64,000 bases of DNA. Source: Bacteroidaceae bacterium. GTDB taxonomy: Bacteria > Bacteroidota > Bacteroidia > Bacteroidales > Bacteroidaceae. The stretch lies in NCBI GenBank assembly GCA_017524545.1, contig JAFXVN010000072.1, positions 160,401 to 224,400 of the forward strand, given 5' to 3'. Below, in pieces: positions 25,954 to 35,048 of the stretch. How positions within the stretch are numbered: position 1 is the first letter of the stretch; every line of letters begins with the position of its first letter. Under the pieces are notes generated by a model that was given only the letters and a program-made list of their open reading frames with translations, did not search any database and was not told the DNA's origin. The position numbers and the translations under genes were made by a program.

Positions 25954-27857
25954 TCGGCGTCTTGGATGTCGGGGCCTTGCTGACCGCCGCCATTGTTGCC
26001 GCCTTGGTTGGCGCCTGCGCCAGTGAAGCCGCCGTTCATGTCGGGACCGGGCTGCGGGCCTGCCTGCTGCTGGGCTTGGTACATCTTGCCGGCGGCAGTC
26101 TGAAGCTCGTTCATGGCTGCGTCGATGGCTGCGAGATCCTGAGCTTGGTGGGCGGTCTTCATCTTGGCGAGGGCTGCCTCAACTTCGCTCTTCACGTCGG
26201 CAGGAATCTTGTCGCCGCTCTCCTTCAGCATATTCTCGGTCTGGAAAATCATGCTGTCGGCCTGGTTGAGCTTGTCAACCTTCTCGCGCTCCTTCTTGTC
26301 GCTCTCGGCATTGGCTTCTGCCTCGGCCTTCATGCGCTCGATTTCCTCCTTGCTGAGGCCACTGGAGGCGGTGATGGTGATGTGCTGCTCCTTGCCGGTA
26401 GCCTTGTCCTTCGCGCTGACATTGAGGATGCCGTTGGCGTCGATATCGAAGGTGACTTCAATCTGAGGCACGCCGCGACGTGCGGGAGCAATACCGTCGA
26501 GGTTGAACTGGCCGACGCTCTTGTTCTGGCTTGCCATTGGGCGCTCGCCTTGCAGGACGTGGATGGTGACGGCCGTCTGGTTGTCCGCTGCGGTGGAGAA
26601 GATTTCGCTCTTCTTGCAGGGGATGGTCGAGTTGGCTTCGATGAGACGTGTCATTACGCCACCCATCGTTTCGATACCCATAGACAGAGGCGTTACGTCG
26701 AGCAGAACGATGTCGCTCTTGTCGCCTGCCAGCACAGCGCCCTGGATGCTTGCACCGATGGCAACCACTTCGTCAGGATTGACGCCCTTGCTGGGTTCCT
26801 TGCCGAAGAAGTCGGCCACGAGCTTCTGCACAGCGGGAATACGTGTGGAGCCGCCCACGAGGATGACCTCGTTGATGTCGCTGTTGGAGAGGCCTGCGTC
26901 CTGCATAGCCTTCTGGCACGGAGCCTTACAAGCCTGGATGAGGCTGTCGGCAAGCTGTTCGAACTTAGCGCGAGTCAGGCTCTTCACGAGGTGTTTGGGC
27001 ACACCGCCTATTGCCGTGATGTAGGGCAGGTTGATTTCAGTCGTGGTGCTGCTGGAGAGTTCAATCTTTGCCTTCTCGGCTGCTTCCTTCAGGCGTTGCA
27101 GGGCCATCGGGTCTTGCTTCAGGTCGATACCTTCCTCGGCCTTGAACTCGCTTGCCAGCCAGTCGATGATAACCTGGTCGAAGTCGTCGCCGCCGAGGTG
27201 TGTGTCGCCGTTGGTGCTGAGCACTTCAAACACGCCACTGCCAAACTCCAGGATGGAGATATCGAAGGTGCCGCCGCCAAGGTCGAAGACGGCAATCTTC
27301 ATGTCCTTGTTTGCCTTATCGACACCGTAAGCCAGAGCTGCTGCTGTTGGCTCGTTGACGATACGCTTCACGTCGAGACCTGCAATCTGACCGGCTTCCT
27401 TCGTAGCCTGACGCTGCGAGTCGCTGAAGTAGGCAGGCACGGTGATGACGGCTTCCGTCACTTCCTGTCCGAGGTAGTCCTCTGCGGTCTTCTTCATCTT
27501 TTGGAGAATCATGGCGCTGATTTCCTGCGGTGTATAGTTGCGGCCGTCGATGTCAACACGCGGTGTGTTGTTGTCGCCACGCACTACATTATAAGGTACG
27601 CGCGAGATTTCCTTCTGCACCTGGTCGTAGGTCTCGCCCATGAAGCGCTTGATAGAGAAGATGGTCTTCTTCGGGTTTGTGATGGCCTGACGCTTTGCAG
27701 GGTCGCCCACCTTGCGCTCGCCACCATCTACGAATGCCACGATGGAGGGAGTTGTGCGCTTGCCCTCGCTGTTGGCAATTACTACAGGCTCATTGCCTTC
27801 GAATACGGATACACAGCTGTTAGTGGTACCCAAGTCAATTCCAATAATCTTTCCCAT
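25935..27857 (-). CDS. dnaK: Molecular chaperone DnaK (Hsp70)
   Basis: A 640-residue Hsp70 with all landmarks: [16 protein letters not shown] at the N-terminus, [14 protein letters not shown], the [13 protein letters not shown] segment, the substrate-binding domain start [13 protein letters not shown], an alpha-helical lid and a G/Q-rich tail ending [10 protein letters not shown]. It folds and protects proteins with DnaJ and GrpE. The element at 6.08-25.95 kb is integrated exactly at its stop codon and leaves the coding sequence intact. Upstream, a sigma-54-like element lies at 27930-27944. Confidence 0.98.
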   Translation of the reverse strand: MGKIIGIDLGTTNSCVSVFEGNEPVVIANSEGKRTTPSIVAFVDGGERKVGDPAKRQAITNPKKTIFSIKRFMGETYDQVQKEISRVPYNVVRGDNNTPRVDIDGRNYTPQEISAMILQKMKKTAEDYLGQEVTEAVITVPAYFSDSQRQATKEAGQIAGLDVKRIVNEPTAAALAYGVDKANKDMKIAVFDLGGGTFDISILEFGSGVFEVLSTNGDTHLGGDDFDQVIIDWLASEFKAEEGIDLKQDPMALQRLKEAAEKAKIELSSSTTTEINLPYITAIGGVPKHLVKSLTRAKFEQLADSLIQACKAPCQKAMQDAGLSNSDINEVILVGGSTRIPAVQKLVADFFGKEPSKGVNPDEVVAIGASIQGAVLAGDKSDIVLLDVTPLSMGIETMGGVMTRLIEANSTIPCKKSEIFSTAADNQTAVTIHVLQGERPMASQNKSVGQFNLDGIAPARRGVPQIEVTFDIDANGILNVSAKDKATGKEQHITITASSGLSKEEIERMKAEAEANAESDKKEREKVDKLNQADSMIFQTENMLKESGDKIPADVKSEVEAALAKMKTAHQAQDLAAIDAAMNELQTAAGKMYQAQQQAGPQPGPDMNGGFTGAGANQGGNNGGGQQGPDIQDADFEEVK

Positions 27858-27929
27858 AATGCTATTTAATGATTTAATGATTTACGATTTAAGGATTTAA
27901 TTCTCTCGTCATTTCGACACCCTTATCAT

Positions 27930-27944
27930 ACAAAGGGCGTGCCA
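27930..27944 (-). promoter_or_regulatory. Sigma-54-like promoter element upstream of dnaK
   Basis: On the minus strand TGGCACG-CCCT-TTGT follows the -24/-12 pattern TGGCACG-N4-TTGC with one change in the -12 dinucleotide. TGTCAG/TGTCAC repeats lie just upstream (about 27948-27973) and might bind an activator. Confidence 0.4.
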
Positions 27945-28014
27945 AAGTGTGACAGGCTGACAGGAATCTGACAAAAACGGACAGAGGAAAGCCTTTTCGT
28001 ATATGCCCGATGTC

Positions 28015-28055
28015 AGAAAAAAGGGGGCACTTCGCTTTGAAGTGTCCCCTTTTCT
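28015..28055 (-). terminator. Terminator after the YccF gene
   Basis: AGGGGGCACTTC and GAAGTGTCCCCT pair around GCTTT, flanked by A and T runs. It separates the YccF operon from the dnaK promoter region. Confidence 0.75.
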
Positions 28056-28070
28056 GTTATTCTGTTATGA

Positions 28071-28451
28071 CTATTTCGAGGAGCTAACCACCTTGCGTCC
28101 GAATGGCATCAGAGCGACGGCAGCCAGTTTGAAGTGCTGCTTTCCGAATGGAATGCCGATGATAGTGATAAAGAAGAAAAGTCCCAGAATGGCATGTTCA
28201 AGACCAAGCCAGATGCCGCCAATGAGGAACCACAGCACGTTCATGCCTGTGTTAAGGCATCCTGTAGCTTGCTCCGTGCTCTTCACTTCCTTGCCAAACG
28301 GCCAAAGGGCGAGACCTGCCAACTTGATAATCTTCCATCCGAAAGGAATACCAATGATGGTGAGGCACAGTAGGAGACCAGAGAAGAGATACCCCAGAGC
28401 AAGGAACAGTCCTCCGAAAAGAACCCAAATAATGTTTCCTAAAACTTTCAT
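28071..28451 (-). CDS. YccF domain inner-membrane protein
   Basis: A 126-residue protein with two copies of the YccF membrane hairpin, each ending in the ITIIGIPFG motif (LCLTIIGIPFGWKIIK and FFITIIGIPFGKQHFK). A longer frame upstream overlaps the previous gene and looks fortuitous; the ATG at 28451 gives the usual family start. Function of YccF proteins is poorly known. It lies 22 bp after the secreted-protein gene, same strand. Confidence 0.85.
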   Translation of the reverse strand: MKVLGNIIWVLFGGLFLALGYLFSGLLLCLTIIGIPFGWKIIKLAGLALWPFGKEVKSTEQATGCLNTGMNVLWFLIGGIWLGLEHAILGLFFFITIIGIPFGKQHFKLAAVALMPFGRKVVSSSK

Positions 28452-28473
28452 AATAGTAGTGAATTGAAGAGCC

Positions 28474-29280
28474 TCACTTAACAGCAAACTTTTGTCCCTT
28501 GACGACATAGATGCCTTGGGGCAGGCTCTGCTTGGCAGCGGTGATGCTGGTGCCGGACATAACCAGTGTACCCTGTGCGTTGTAGATGTCAACCTTGGCA
28601 CCTGTCTGCTGGAGCTTCTCGATGCTGGTCTCTATGTCGCTGAGGCTGGTGACGTGCTTGATTTCGAGAGCAGAAGCGGTGCTTGTCTGCTCGTCCCATG
28701 TGAAGCCGCAGCGTGTGGGCAGGAATGCCTTGTCGCCCTCGGTGCGAATCAGCACGCTTTCGAGGATGTAGGTGTCCTGCTGTGCGGGGATGCCGTAGCG
28801 GCCTTCCACCTTGAGCATTTCCCATGAGCTGCCGAAGGTGACGGTGTTGCCTGCGCCGTCGCTCTTGGTGATGCTCTGAAGTTCAGTGCTGATGCCCAGA
28901 GACTCAGTCGTGTTGGCATGAAGTGTCTGGAATGTTGGTGAGAAGATGAGGTAGGGGACACCTGCCTCGATGCCTTCGTTGGTGCAGTCCAGGAAGTACA
29001 TGTTCAGGGTGCTGCCCTCCTGACGGATGGTCTCCAGACGCTCCACCTGAACGTCCTTGGCAGCGGCCTGAAGCTGTTCTGCGCTGAGGCTCATGGGCAG
29101 GCAGATGGTGTTGTAGCCAGCGAAGAGCGTGCGGTTGAGCACTACGGGCTGTGCCTGGTTCTGCAGAACTTCGAGGTTGAGCTCTGTGGTGCTGGTATAG
29201 ATGTTTTTAGCCCTGTTCTGTGCGAAGGCGTTGGTGCAGATGGTTGCTGCAGCCATCAAAAGAAGAGTAAAATGTCTCAT
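28474..29280 (-). CDS. Secreted protein with Por-tail-like C-terminus
   Basis: A 268-residue protein with a clear signal peptide (MRHFTLLLMAAATICTNAFA). The C-terminus (VDIYNAQGTLVMSG, then LPQGIYVVKGQKFAVK) resembles a type IX secretion (Por_Secre_tail) domain. The middle is unassigned. Function unknown; probably exported or surface-attached. Confidence 0.7.
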   Translation of the reverse strand: MRHFTLLLMAAATICTNAFAQNRAKNIYTSTTELNLEVLQNQAQPVVLNRTLFAGYNTICLPMSLSAEQLQAAAKDVQVERLETIRQEGSTLNMYFLDCTNEGIEAGVPYLIFSPTFQTLHANTTESLGISTELQSITKSDGAGNTVTFGSSWEMLKVEGRYGIPAQQDTYILESVLIRTEGDKAFLPTRCGFTWDEQTSTASALEIKHVTSLSDIETSIEKLQQTGAKVDIYNAQGTLVMSGTSITAAKQSLPQGIYVVKGQKFAVK

Positions 29281-29425
29281 ATTGTTATAGTTTTAATGGT
29301 TTTCTCATGCAAACTTACTATTTATTTCGCAAACCGCCAATAATTTGTGGAAGTTTTTTTGCTTTTTTAAGAGTTATGGGCAAAATAGGCTTGACAGGCA
29401 TGGCAGGCACGATGGGCATAGCGGG

Positions 29426-32047
29426 TTATTGCCTGATGTGTACGTCGCGCTGCGGGAAGGGTATTTCGATGTTGTTTTTGCCCAGGGTGTTGTAGATGGT
29501 TTCCTTGATGCGTGCGGTGAGGGCGAGCTTTTCCTCGACGAGCATCCAGACGCACACCTTGAGGTCCACGCTGCTGTCGCCGAAGTCGCTGAAGGAGACG
29601 CTGACGGGGATGTTGGTGTCCGTGATGGGCTGACCGGCGGCGTTCACCTCTTGGCAAAGCGGCGTGATGGCCTCGACGAGCAGGCTGCGCACCTGTTCCA
29701 CGTCGGTGCCGTAGGCCACGCCGATGGGTATCTTGATAAGCTCGTAGCGGTGGTTGCGCGTCATGTTCTTGAAGTTCTTGCTGAAGAGGGCGCTGTTGAG
29801 GAATGCGATGACGCTGCCGTCGGCAGTAGTGATTTGCGTGCTCTGGTAGGTGATGCTTTCCACCTTGCCCGCTATGCCGTCGCACTCGATGTAGTCGCCC
29901 ACATGGATGCGTCCCGTCATGAGGCTAATACCGTAGAAGAAGTTCTCCAGTATGCTCTGCATGGCAAAACCGAGACCAGTGGCAAGACCGGCGCCCACGA
30001 TGGTAATGCCGTCCTTCGGCACCTCAAAGATGATGAGTACGATGATGATGTAGAGTCCCCAGCAGAAGATGCCGATGACGTTGCGTGCCAGCGTCTTGTT
30101 CACAGCCGTGTAGTCGCTGCTCAACTGCTTGCGGTAGTAGAGATAGAAGCTGCGCAGGGCATAGTTCACATAGCGGAAGATGAAGAAGAGCGCAGCTGCC
30201 ATACATACCCAGAAGAGCGAGATGCGGATGATACCTGTCTGGTGGACAATGTCGCGCATGAAGATTTTCTCGCAGAGGCTCGTCATCTCAAAGACCTCTG
30301 CTGCCCAGTAGATGCTTACCAGCACGGAAAGCACGGCCAGGATGGGCACGACGGTGCGGCAGAAGAAGTCGTAGAACCACGTCTGCTCGATGTACTCACC
30401 CTTCTTCATGCGGCGCAGGATTTCGTGTTGGCTCATGTCTGAGCGTTCAGAACCCAGCTTGTGCAACAGGATGCTGGCCTCGTACTTCTTCGTCAGGTCG
30501 TAGATGAAGGTGATGGTCATAATGGCTGCCAGCTGGAAAGTCCACCATATCATCACCTGCACGGCAAGCAGCGTATAGCCTATCCATGCAGCCAGACAGG
30601 AGAGGATGAGCGCGGCGTTGGTGATGTGTGTATAGACCTTGTCGAGCATCGGCAGGTACTTCCTGTGCCGCTTGGCCACCATGTATTGCCAAATGGCAAA
30701 GCCAAGCAGGATGGGAGGGAAGATGAGGTTGACCAGCGAGTTGGGTATGAGCACGATGCGGAACAGGATGACGATGAAGGCCAGCACCATCAGCGGTGTG
30801 TAGATGATGGCGGCGTGCCGCATCTGTTCGCCCTTGAGCCGGGCATACAGGCTCAGGAAGATGGCTTCGAGCAGCCAGGCAATGTTGATGATGAGGCCTG
30901 TGCCCATCTGTATGAAGTTGCGCTGGGCAAAAGCCCTGACCAGCATGACGATGATGGCGAAGAGTGCGATGCCGACCACATTGTTGAGCATCGCCCGCTT
31001 CACCTTGAAGTCCTGTCCGCGCCATTTCTTCGGCAGCAGCCAGCGCAGCACAATGTAGCTGATGCCGAGTGCCAGGGCGAGGTAGAAGACGAGGAAGATG
31101 CTGATGAAGAGCACCGTTGCGCCGCGCCACTCGGAGTAGAGCTTGTCATGTCCTTCGAGGGGCTTGTACTTATGGTTGATGCTTGATTGCACCATCATAA
31201 TCTGCTTGGGCAGATTGGCAAGGATGCTGAAGTAGTTGGAACTGCCGTTGCGGAAGATGTTCTCCTGCAGCAGGCGGTAGCGGCTCTGGGCATACTCGTC
31301 GAGCTCCTGCACCTTGTCGCGCACGCTCTGGTAGTAGGCGTTCTCTGCCTCAAGGCTCTCCAGAAAGCGCTGCAAGTTGGTGCGTATCGTGTCGGCATAG
31401 AGCAGGCAGGCTTCGCGGTCCTTCCTTTGTTCCCGGTTCAGGTAGAGTGGTTCCAGGTTCTCCTCTTCCTCTTCTGTAATCCCGTCGTCTCTTTTCTCCA
31501 TGATGGCAATGGTCTCCTCGTCCATCGATTCGCGTGCCATGAGCAGGGAGTCCTTCTTGCCTGCCAAGGAATCGATGGCCTGGAAGAGGATGCTGTCGCT
31601 GCTGCTGAGGATGCTGTCGGCATCGATGACAGGCGGCATACGCTTGAGCGAGCGGATGAGGTGGTCGGTGCGTTCTATCTCCTGCTTCAGGCGGACGATG
31701 AACTTGTCGTACTGCCGCATCTTGCTGTTGCGGTTGTCGAGGTCGCGCTTCAGGTTTGCGGCCTGCTGGCAGGCGTACGCCATGTCGAAGGTGTTGTCTG
31801 TAGATTGCGAATAGAGCATCAGCCCTATCTGTTCGCACTGGTGCATGTACCAGACCAACTGCTTGTGCTGCTGCATACCCTGCTGCTCGTAGCTCTGTAT
31901 GAAGGCCTGCTGCTGCTCGTATTCGTTTTGCAGTTCGGCCTTAAGCACGCCCAGTGTGCGTGCCAGGTCTTTCTCCTTGAGCACAGAGCCGGCGGGAACA
32001 GCGAGAAGGAGCAGCAGGGCTGCCAGGAAAAGGGAACGGGGTTTCAT
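29426..32047 (-). CDS. Large MscS-family mechanosensitive channel
   Basis: An 873-residue protein with a signal peptide, a periplasmic helical/coiled-coil part (about 20-290), several membrane segments, and a C-terminal MscS domain (about 690-860) with the pore-lining GAGLATGLGFAMQSILENFF and the beta domain GDYIECDGIAGKVESI. The size and layout are like MscK/YnaI-type channels. It protects against osmotic downshock. It is the third gene of a minus-strand operon, 8 bp after GH31. Confidence 0.92.
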   Translation of the reverse strand: MKPRSLFLAALLLLLAVPAGSVLKEKDLARTLGVLKAELQNEYEQQQAFIQSYEQQGMQQHKQLVWYMHQCEQIGLMLYSQSTDNTFDMAYACQQAANLKRDLDNRNSKMRQYDKFIVRLKQEIERTDHLIRSLKRMPPVIDADSILSSSDSILFQAIDSLAGKKDSLLMARESMDEETIAIMEKRDDGITEEEEENLEPLYLNREQRKDREACLLYADTIRTNLQRFLESLEAENAYYQSVRDKVQELDEYAQSRYRLLQENIFRNGSSNYFSILANLPKQIMMVQSSINHKYKPLEGHDKLYSEWRGATVLFISIFLVFYLALALGISYIVLRWLLPKKWRGQDFKVKRAMLNNVVGIALFAIIVMLVRAFAQRNFIQMGTGLIINIAWLLEAIFLSLYARLKGEQMRHAAIIYTPLMVLAFIVILFRIVLIPNSLVNLIFPPILLGFAIWQYMVAKRHRKYLPMLDKVYTHITNAALILSCLAAWIGYTLLAVQVMIWWTFQLAAIMTITFIYDLTKKYEASILLHKLGSERSDMSQHEILRRMKKGEYIEQTWFYDFFCRTVVPILAVLSVLVSIYWAAEVFEMTSLCEKIFMRDIVHQTGIIRISLFWVCMAAALFFIFRYVNYALRSFYLYYRKQLSSDYTAVNKTLARNVIGIFCWGLYIIIVLIIFEVPKDGITIVGAGLATGLGFAMQSILENFFYGISLMTGRIHVGDYIECDGIAGKVESITYQSTQITTADGSVIAFLNSALFSKNFKNMTRNHRYELIKIPIGVAYGTDVEQVRSLLVEAITPLCQEVNAAGQPITDTNIPVSVSFSDFGDSSVDLKVCVWMLVEEKLALTARIKETIYNTLGKNNIEIPFPQRDVHIRQ

Positions 32048-32055
32048 AGAGAAAA

Positions 32056-35043
32056 TTATTTAATCATCAACGTCTTCAACCGCAGGATGCCATTGTACTC
32101 GTTGTCGTAGTATTCGATGCGGACATTGTACTGCTTGCCTTTCTCAACGGGGACGGTGGCACTGCGTGTTGTTTCGGCATGGTTGCCCCAGTCGCCCATG
32201 AGTTCTTTGCCGTCGAGGATGAGGCGGTAGGCATCGTCGCCCGACAGGATGAAGATGACTTCGCCTGTTTCGGGGGCGGTGAAGGTGCTCACGGCTGTCA
32301 TGCTCCAATAGTTCTCGGGAATGCCCTGTGTGGGGCTGCCGCTATGGAACATGTCGATCTTCTCGGCATGTCCTGTAGCCTTTGCCTCGCCTTCCAGTTT
32401 CATATTGGGGAAGTAGCAGAGGTCGAAGCCTGTGCCGGTTGCGGTGCTGAATGCTTCGGCTGGTACCTCGCTGAACATGTTGTCGCTCTCGCCGAGCTGA
32501 CGGAGGAAGCGGTCGAAGTTTTCGTTCTTGCCCATCTGCTCAATCAGCACGACAGGCAGCCTCTTGTAGAACTGATGGAAGCGGTCGAGCGTCTCCTGCT
32601 GCTTTTCGGGATGATAGGAGAGGCGCAAGGGTGCGGCCTCAAGGTAGCCGAAACCCTCGGTATAGACCATGTTCGGGTCGTGATTCTTGAAGTCCTGCAC
32701 GGCATTCTGTATGCGGTGGAACTGTCCCTTCTCGCCACCTGTTACGGCATAGTCGGCAGAGGGGAATGTCACTTCGACAGTGGCACCCTTGCTGCAATCG
32801 ATTTTGCCTAAGGCGATAGAGGTTTCGAGGTTCAGGCCATCATAAGTAAAAGCCCCCTTCCCGTTCCCCCTTTGGGGGAGTGCTTTGCCGTTAATGCTAA
32901 CGCTGACAGGTGCCTTCTGGCAGGGCAGGGCAAGGGTATAGTCGCGGCTTGCTGGCATATCCTTGTAGCTGCCTTTGCGAGCACCGATAGTGACGGTAAG
33001 CTTCTCGCCGTCGCGCTGGTAGGATAGGGGCGTAGTGGCATACTCGTTGACGTAGTTCTTGTCCTCGCCGTTATCCTCGTAAAGCGTGAACTCATCCTTG
33101 TCGCCGTCAGGGAAGACACGCACGATGACAGGCTGGTCCGTGCCGCTCAGGTTCTTGACCTTGCCGTAGTAGGGCAGGATGCTGCCAGCCTTGACATAGA
33201 CAGGATATTCGTCCATCGAGAACTGGCGCTCGATGTTCTGTCCGCCCTGAAGCATCGTGCCGGTCTCATACTCCAGCCATTGTCCTTCGGGCAACCAGCC
33301 TTTCACCGGGGCCAGTCCGCTCTCCTTGTTGACAGGTGTCGTGGCGGGGACGATAATCATGCGGTCGCCGAACATATACTGCTCCTTCACCTCGTAGGCT
33401 TCCTTTGCCTCGGGGTAGTCGTAGTACATCGGCCGGCAGAGCGAGATGCCGGTCTCGTAGTCCTGACGCGCCATCGTATAAATATAAGGTATAAGGGCAT
33501 AGCGGCCGTTGATGACAGCCGAGAGGCGGCGCTGTGTCACCTGGTCGAAGGCCCAAGGCTCCTTGTTGAGGCTGGGGTCTTTTGCGCTATGGCTGCGGAG
33601 GATGGGCAGGTACTGTCCCATCTGCATGGCGCGGGTGTAAAGCTCAGGCTCAACGCCCATGCCGTACTTCCGGACCTGGTGTCCGCCGATGTCGTGGCTC
33701 CAATAGCCATAGAGCACGTTGGAAGCGGTCGAGTTGAAGTAGGGCAGGAAGCGGAGGCTCTCCCATGTGGCGTATGAGTCGCCCGAGAAGCCAATCTGAT
33801 AGCGGTGGTTGCCGAGGCCGCCCCAGCGGTGGTAGAGCAGGGGACGCTTCGTGCCGTTGTTCTCCATATCCGAGAACCAGATGTAGTTGCACCAGAAGAC
33901 ATTGTCGAGGTTCTTCAGCTTCTTGTCCTTCTCCCACTGCTGCCAGTCGAGCCACCAGAAGTCAACGCCCTCATCGACATATTGGTGCAGATAGGTGTCG
34001 AAGAGTGCCTTCACGTATTTCTTGTCGGAGCCCATCCACTCGTAGGTCTTGCCGTCGTTCTTGCCGAAGCGCTGCATGAACTCCTTGTACTTCTTCTCGT
34101 AGGGGCGCACGCCATCGGCGGGGTGAAGGTTCATAGTGGTCTTTACGCCTTGCTCGTCGAGGAAGGAGAGAAGGCCCTTGTAGTCGGGGAAGATGTGCTC
34201 GTTCCAGTCCCAGCCTGTCCAGCCGCCACCAGCCGATTCGCTGTTGGGATGCCAGTCCATGTCGATGACCAGCACGTCGAGGGGCAGGCCGAAGCGCTGG
34301 AAGCCAGCAATCAGGTCGCGCAGGTCTTTGTCGGAGTAGGTCCAGTAGCGGCTCCACCAATAGCCGAAGGTATAGCGGGGAGGCAGGGGCACTTTGCCGG
34401 CAAATTTCGTGAAGCTCTTCAGGGCACCCTTGTAGTCGTGTCCATAAGCCATGAAGTACCAGTCCTGTGCACCTTCGGCACTTGTGCGCTCTGTCACCCA
34501 GTCCCAATCCTTTGCACCATCGAAGATATAGTTCTTCGAATCGTCGAGGAGCGTCCAACCGTCGGTGGCAAGCAGTCCGTCCTCTAAAGGCATGGGGTAC
34601 TTGGGGTTGCTATATTGGAAGGTGTCGCCATCGTAGCCGTCGAGGGTGCGATAGGTGCCCTTCAGGTTGCCTTTCTGTGCAGTGCCAGGCGTCCATGTGA
34701 AAGGAATGCCGAGCGTCTTGGCAGAGGTGATGGTGAGGTTCTTTGCACTCAGCGGTGCGCCGTCCTTCTTGTAGGTGAGCTTGAACTTGCTGGTCGTGAT
34801 GACCACTTTCCCGCCGCTCGTGGATGCCTTGTGCGGCACGTCGCCGTACTCGCGGATGACAGCCACGAAGCTCTTGTTGTCAACGAACTTGCCGTCTGGC
34901 GCATATTCCAGACGAATGGTGCCCTCGTCGATGAGGGTGAAACGGACAGTGTTGTCGCGATAGACTTCCTCGGCCTGTGCCGTGTTTGGCACGATGGCAA
35001 AGGTCAGTAAGGCCGAAGCCAGTAAACGAATGTTGAGTTTCAT
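32056..35043 (-). CDS. GH31 family alpha-glycosidase with C-terminal PA14 domain
   Basis: A 995-residue secreted enzyme. Signal peptide (about 1-24), N-terminal DUF4968-like beta domain, GH31 barrel with nucleophile D366 (DFWWLDWQQW) and acid/base D422 (GFSGDSYATW), a DUF5110-type C-terminal beta domain, and a PA14-like domain at about 850-990. Specificity (alpha-glucosidase, xylosidase or other) cannot be settled from motifs. The segment KALPQRGNGKGAF near residue 725 is encoded by a CCCCCTTTGGGGGA repeat. Five bp separate it from the upstream gene, so one operon. Confidence 0.93.
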   Translation of the reverse strand: MKLNIRLLASALLTFAIVPNTAQAEEVYRDNTVRFTLIDEGTIRLEYAPDGKFVDNKSFVAVIREYGDVPHKASTSGGKVVITTSKFKLTYKKDGAPLSAKNLTITSAKTLGIPFTWTPGTAQKGNLKGTYRTLDGYDGDTFQYSNPKYPMPLEDGLLATDGWTLLDDSKNYIFDGAKDWDWVTERTSAEGAQDWYFMAYGHDYKGALKSFTKFAGKVPLPPRYTFGYWWSRYWTYSDKDLRDLIAGFQRFGLPLDVLVIDMDWHPNSESAGGGWTGWDWNEHIFPDYKGLLSFLDEQGVKTTMNLHPADGVRPYEKKYKEFMQRFGKNDGKTYEWMGSDKKYVKALFDTYLHQYVDEGVDFWWLDWQQWEKDKKLKNLDNVFWCNYIWFSDMENNGTKRPLLYHRWGGLGNHRYQIGFSGDSYATWESLRFLPYFNSTASNVLYGYWSHDIGGHQVRKYGMGVEPELYTRAMQMGQYLPILRSHSAKDPSLNKEPWAFDQVTQRRLSAVINGRYALIPYIYTMARQDYETGISLCRPMYYDYPEAKEAYEVKEQYMFGDRMIIVPATTPVNKESGLAPVKGWLPEGQWLEYETGTMLQGGQNIERQFSMDEYPVYVKAGSILPYYGKVKNLSGTDQPVIVRVFPDGDKDEFTLYEDNGEDKNYVNEYATTPLSYQRDGEKLTVTIGARKGSYKDMPASRDYTLALPCQKAPVSVSINGKALPQRGNGKGAFTYDGLNLETSIALGKIDCSKGATVEVTFPSADYAVTGGEKGQFHRIQNAVQDFKNHDPNMVYTEGFGYLEAAPLRLSYHPEKQQETLDRFHQFYKRLPVVLIEQMGKNENFDRFLRQLGESDNMFSEVPAEAFSTATGTGFDLCYFPNMKLEGEAKATGHAEKIDMFHSGSPTQGIPENYWSMTAVSTFTAPETGEVIFILSGDDAYRLILDGKELMGDWGNHAETTRSATVPVEKGKQYNVRIEYYDNEYNGILRLKTLMIK
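32850..32881. repeat. CCCCCTTTGGGGG palindromic repeat inside the GH31 gene
   Basis: A TCCCCCTTTGGGGGA palindrome preceded by CCCCCTTCCC resembles the intergenic copy at 47007-47039. It is read in frame as LPQRGNGKG. Confidence 0.55.
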
Positions 35044-35048
35044 ATAGT

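Noticed and set aside
25866-27869. Long open frame (667 codons) antisense to dnaK
   Set aside because: It mirrors the dnaK reading frame in GC-rich DNA, has no family features and would contradict an unmistakable DnaK.
28452-28601. Upstream extension of the YccF gene
   Set aside because: The extra 50 codons overlap the preceding secreted-protein gene and do not look like a protein N-terminus; YccF proteins start at MKVLGNIIW-like sequence.
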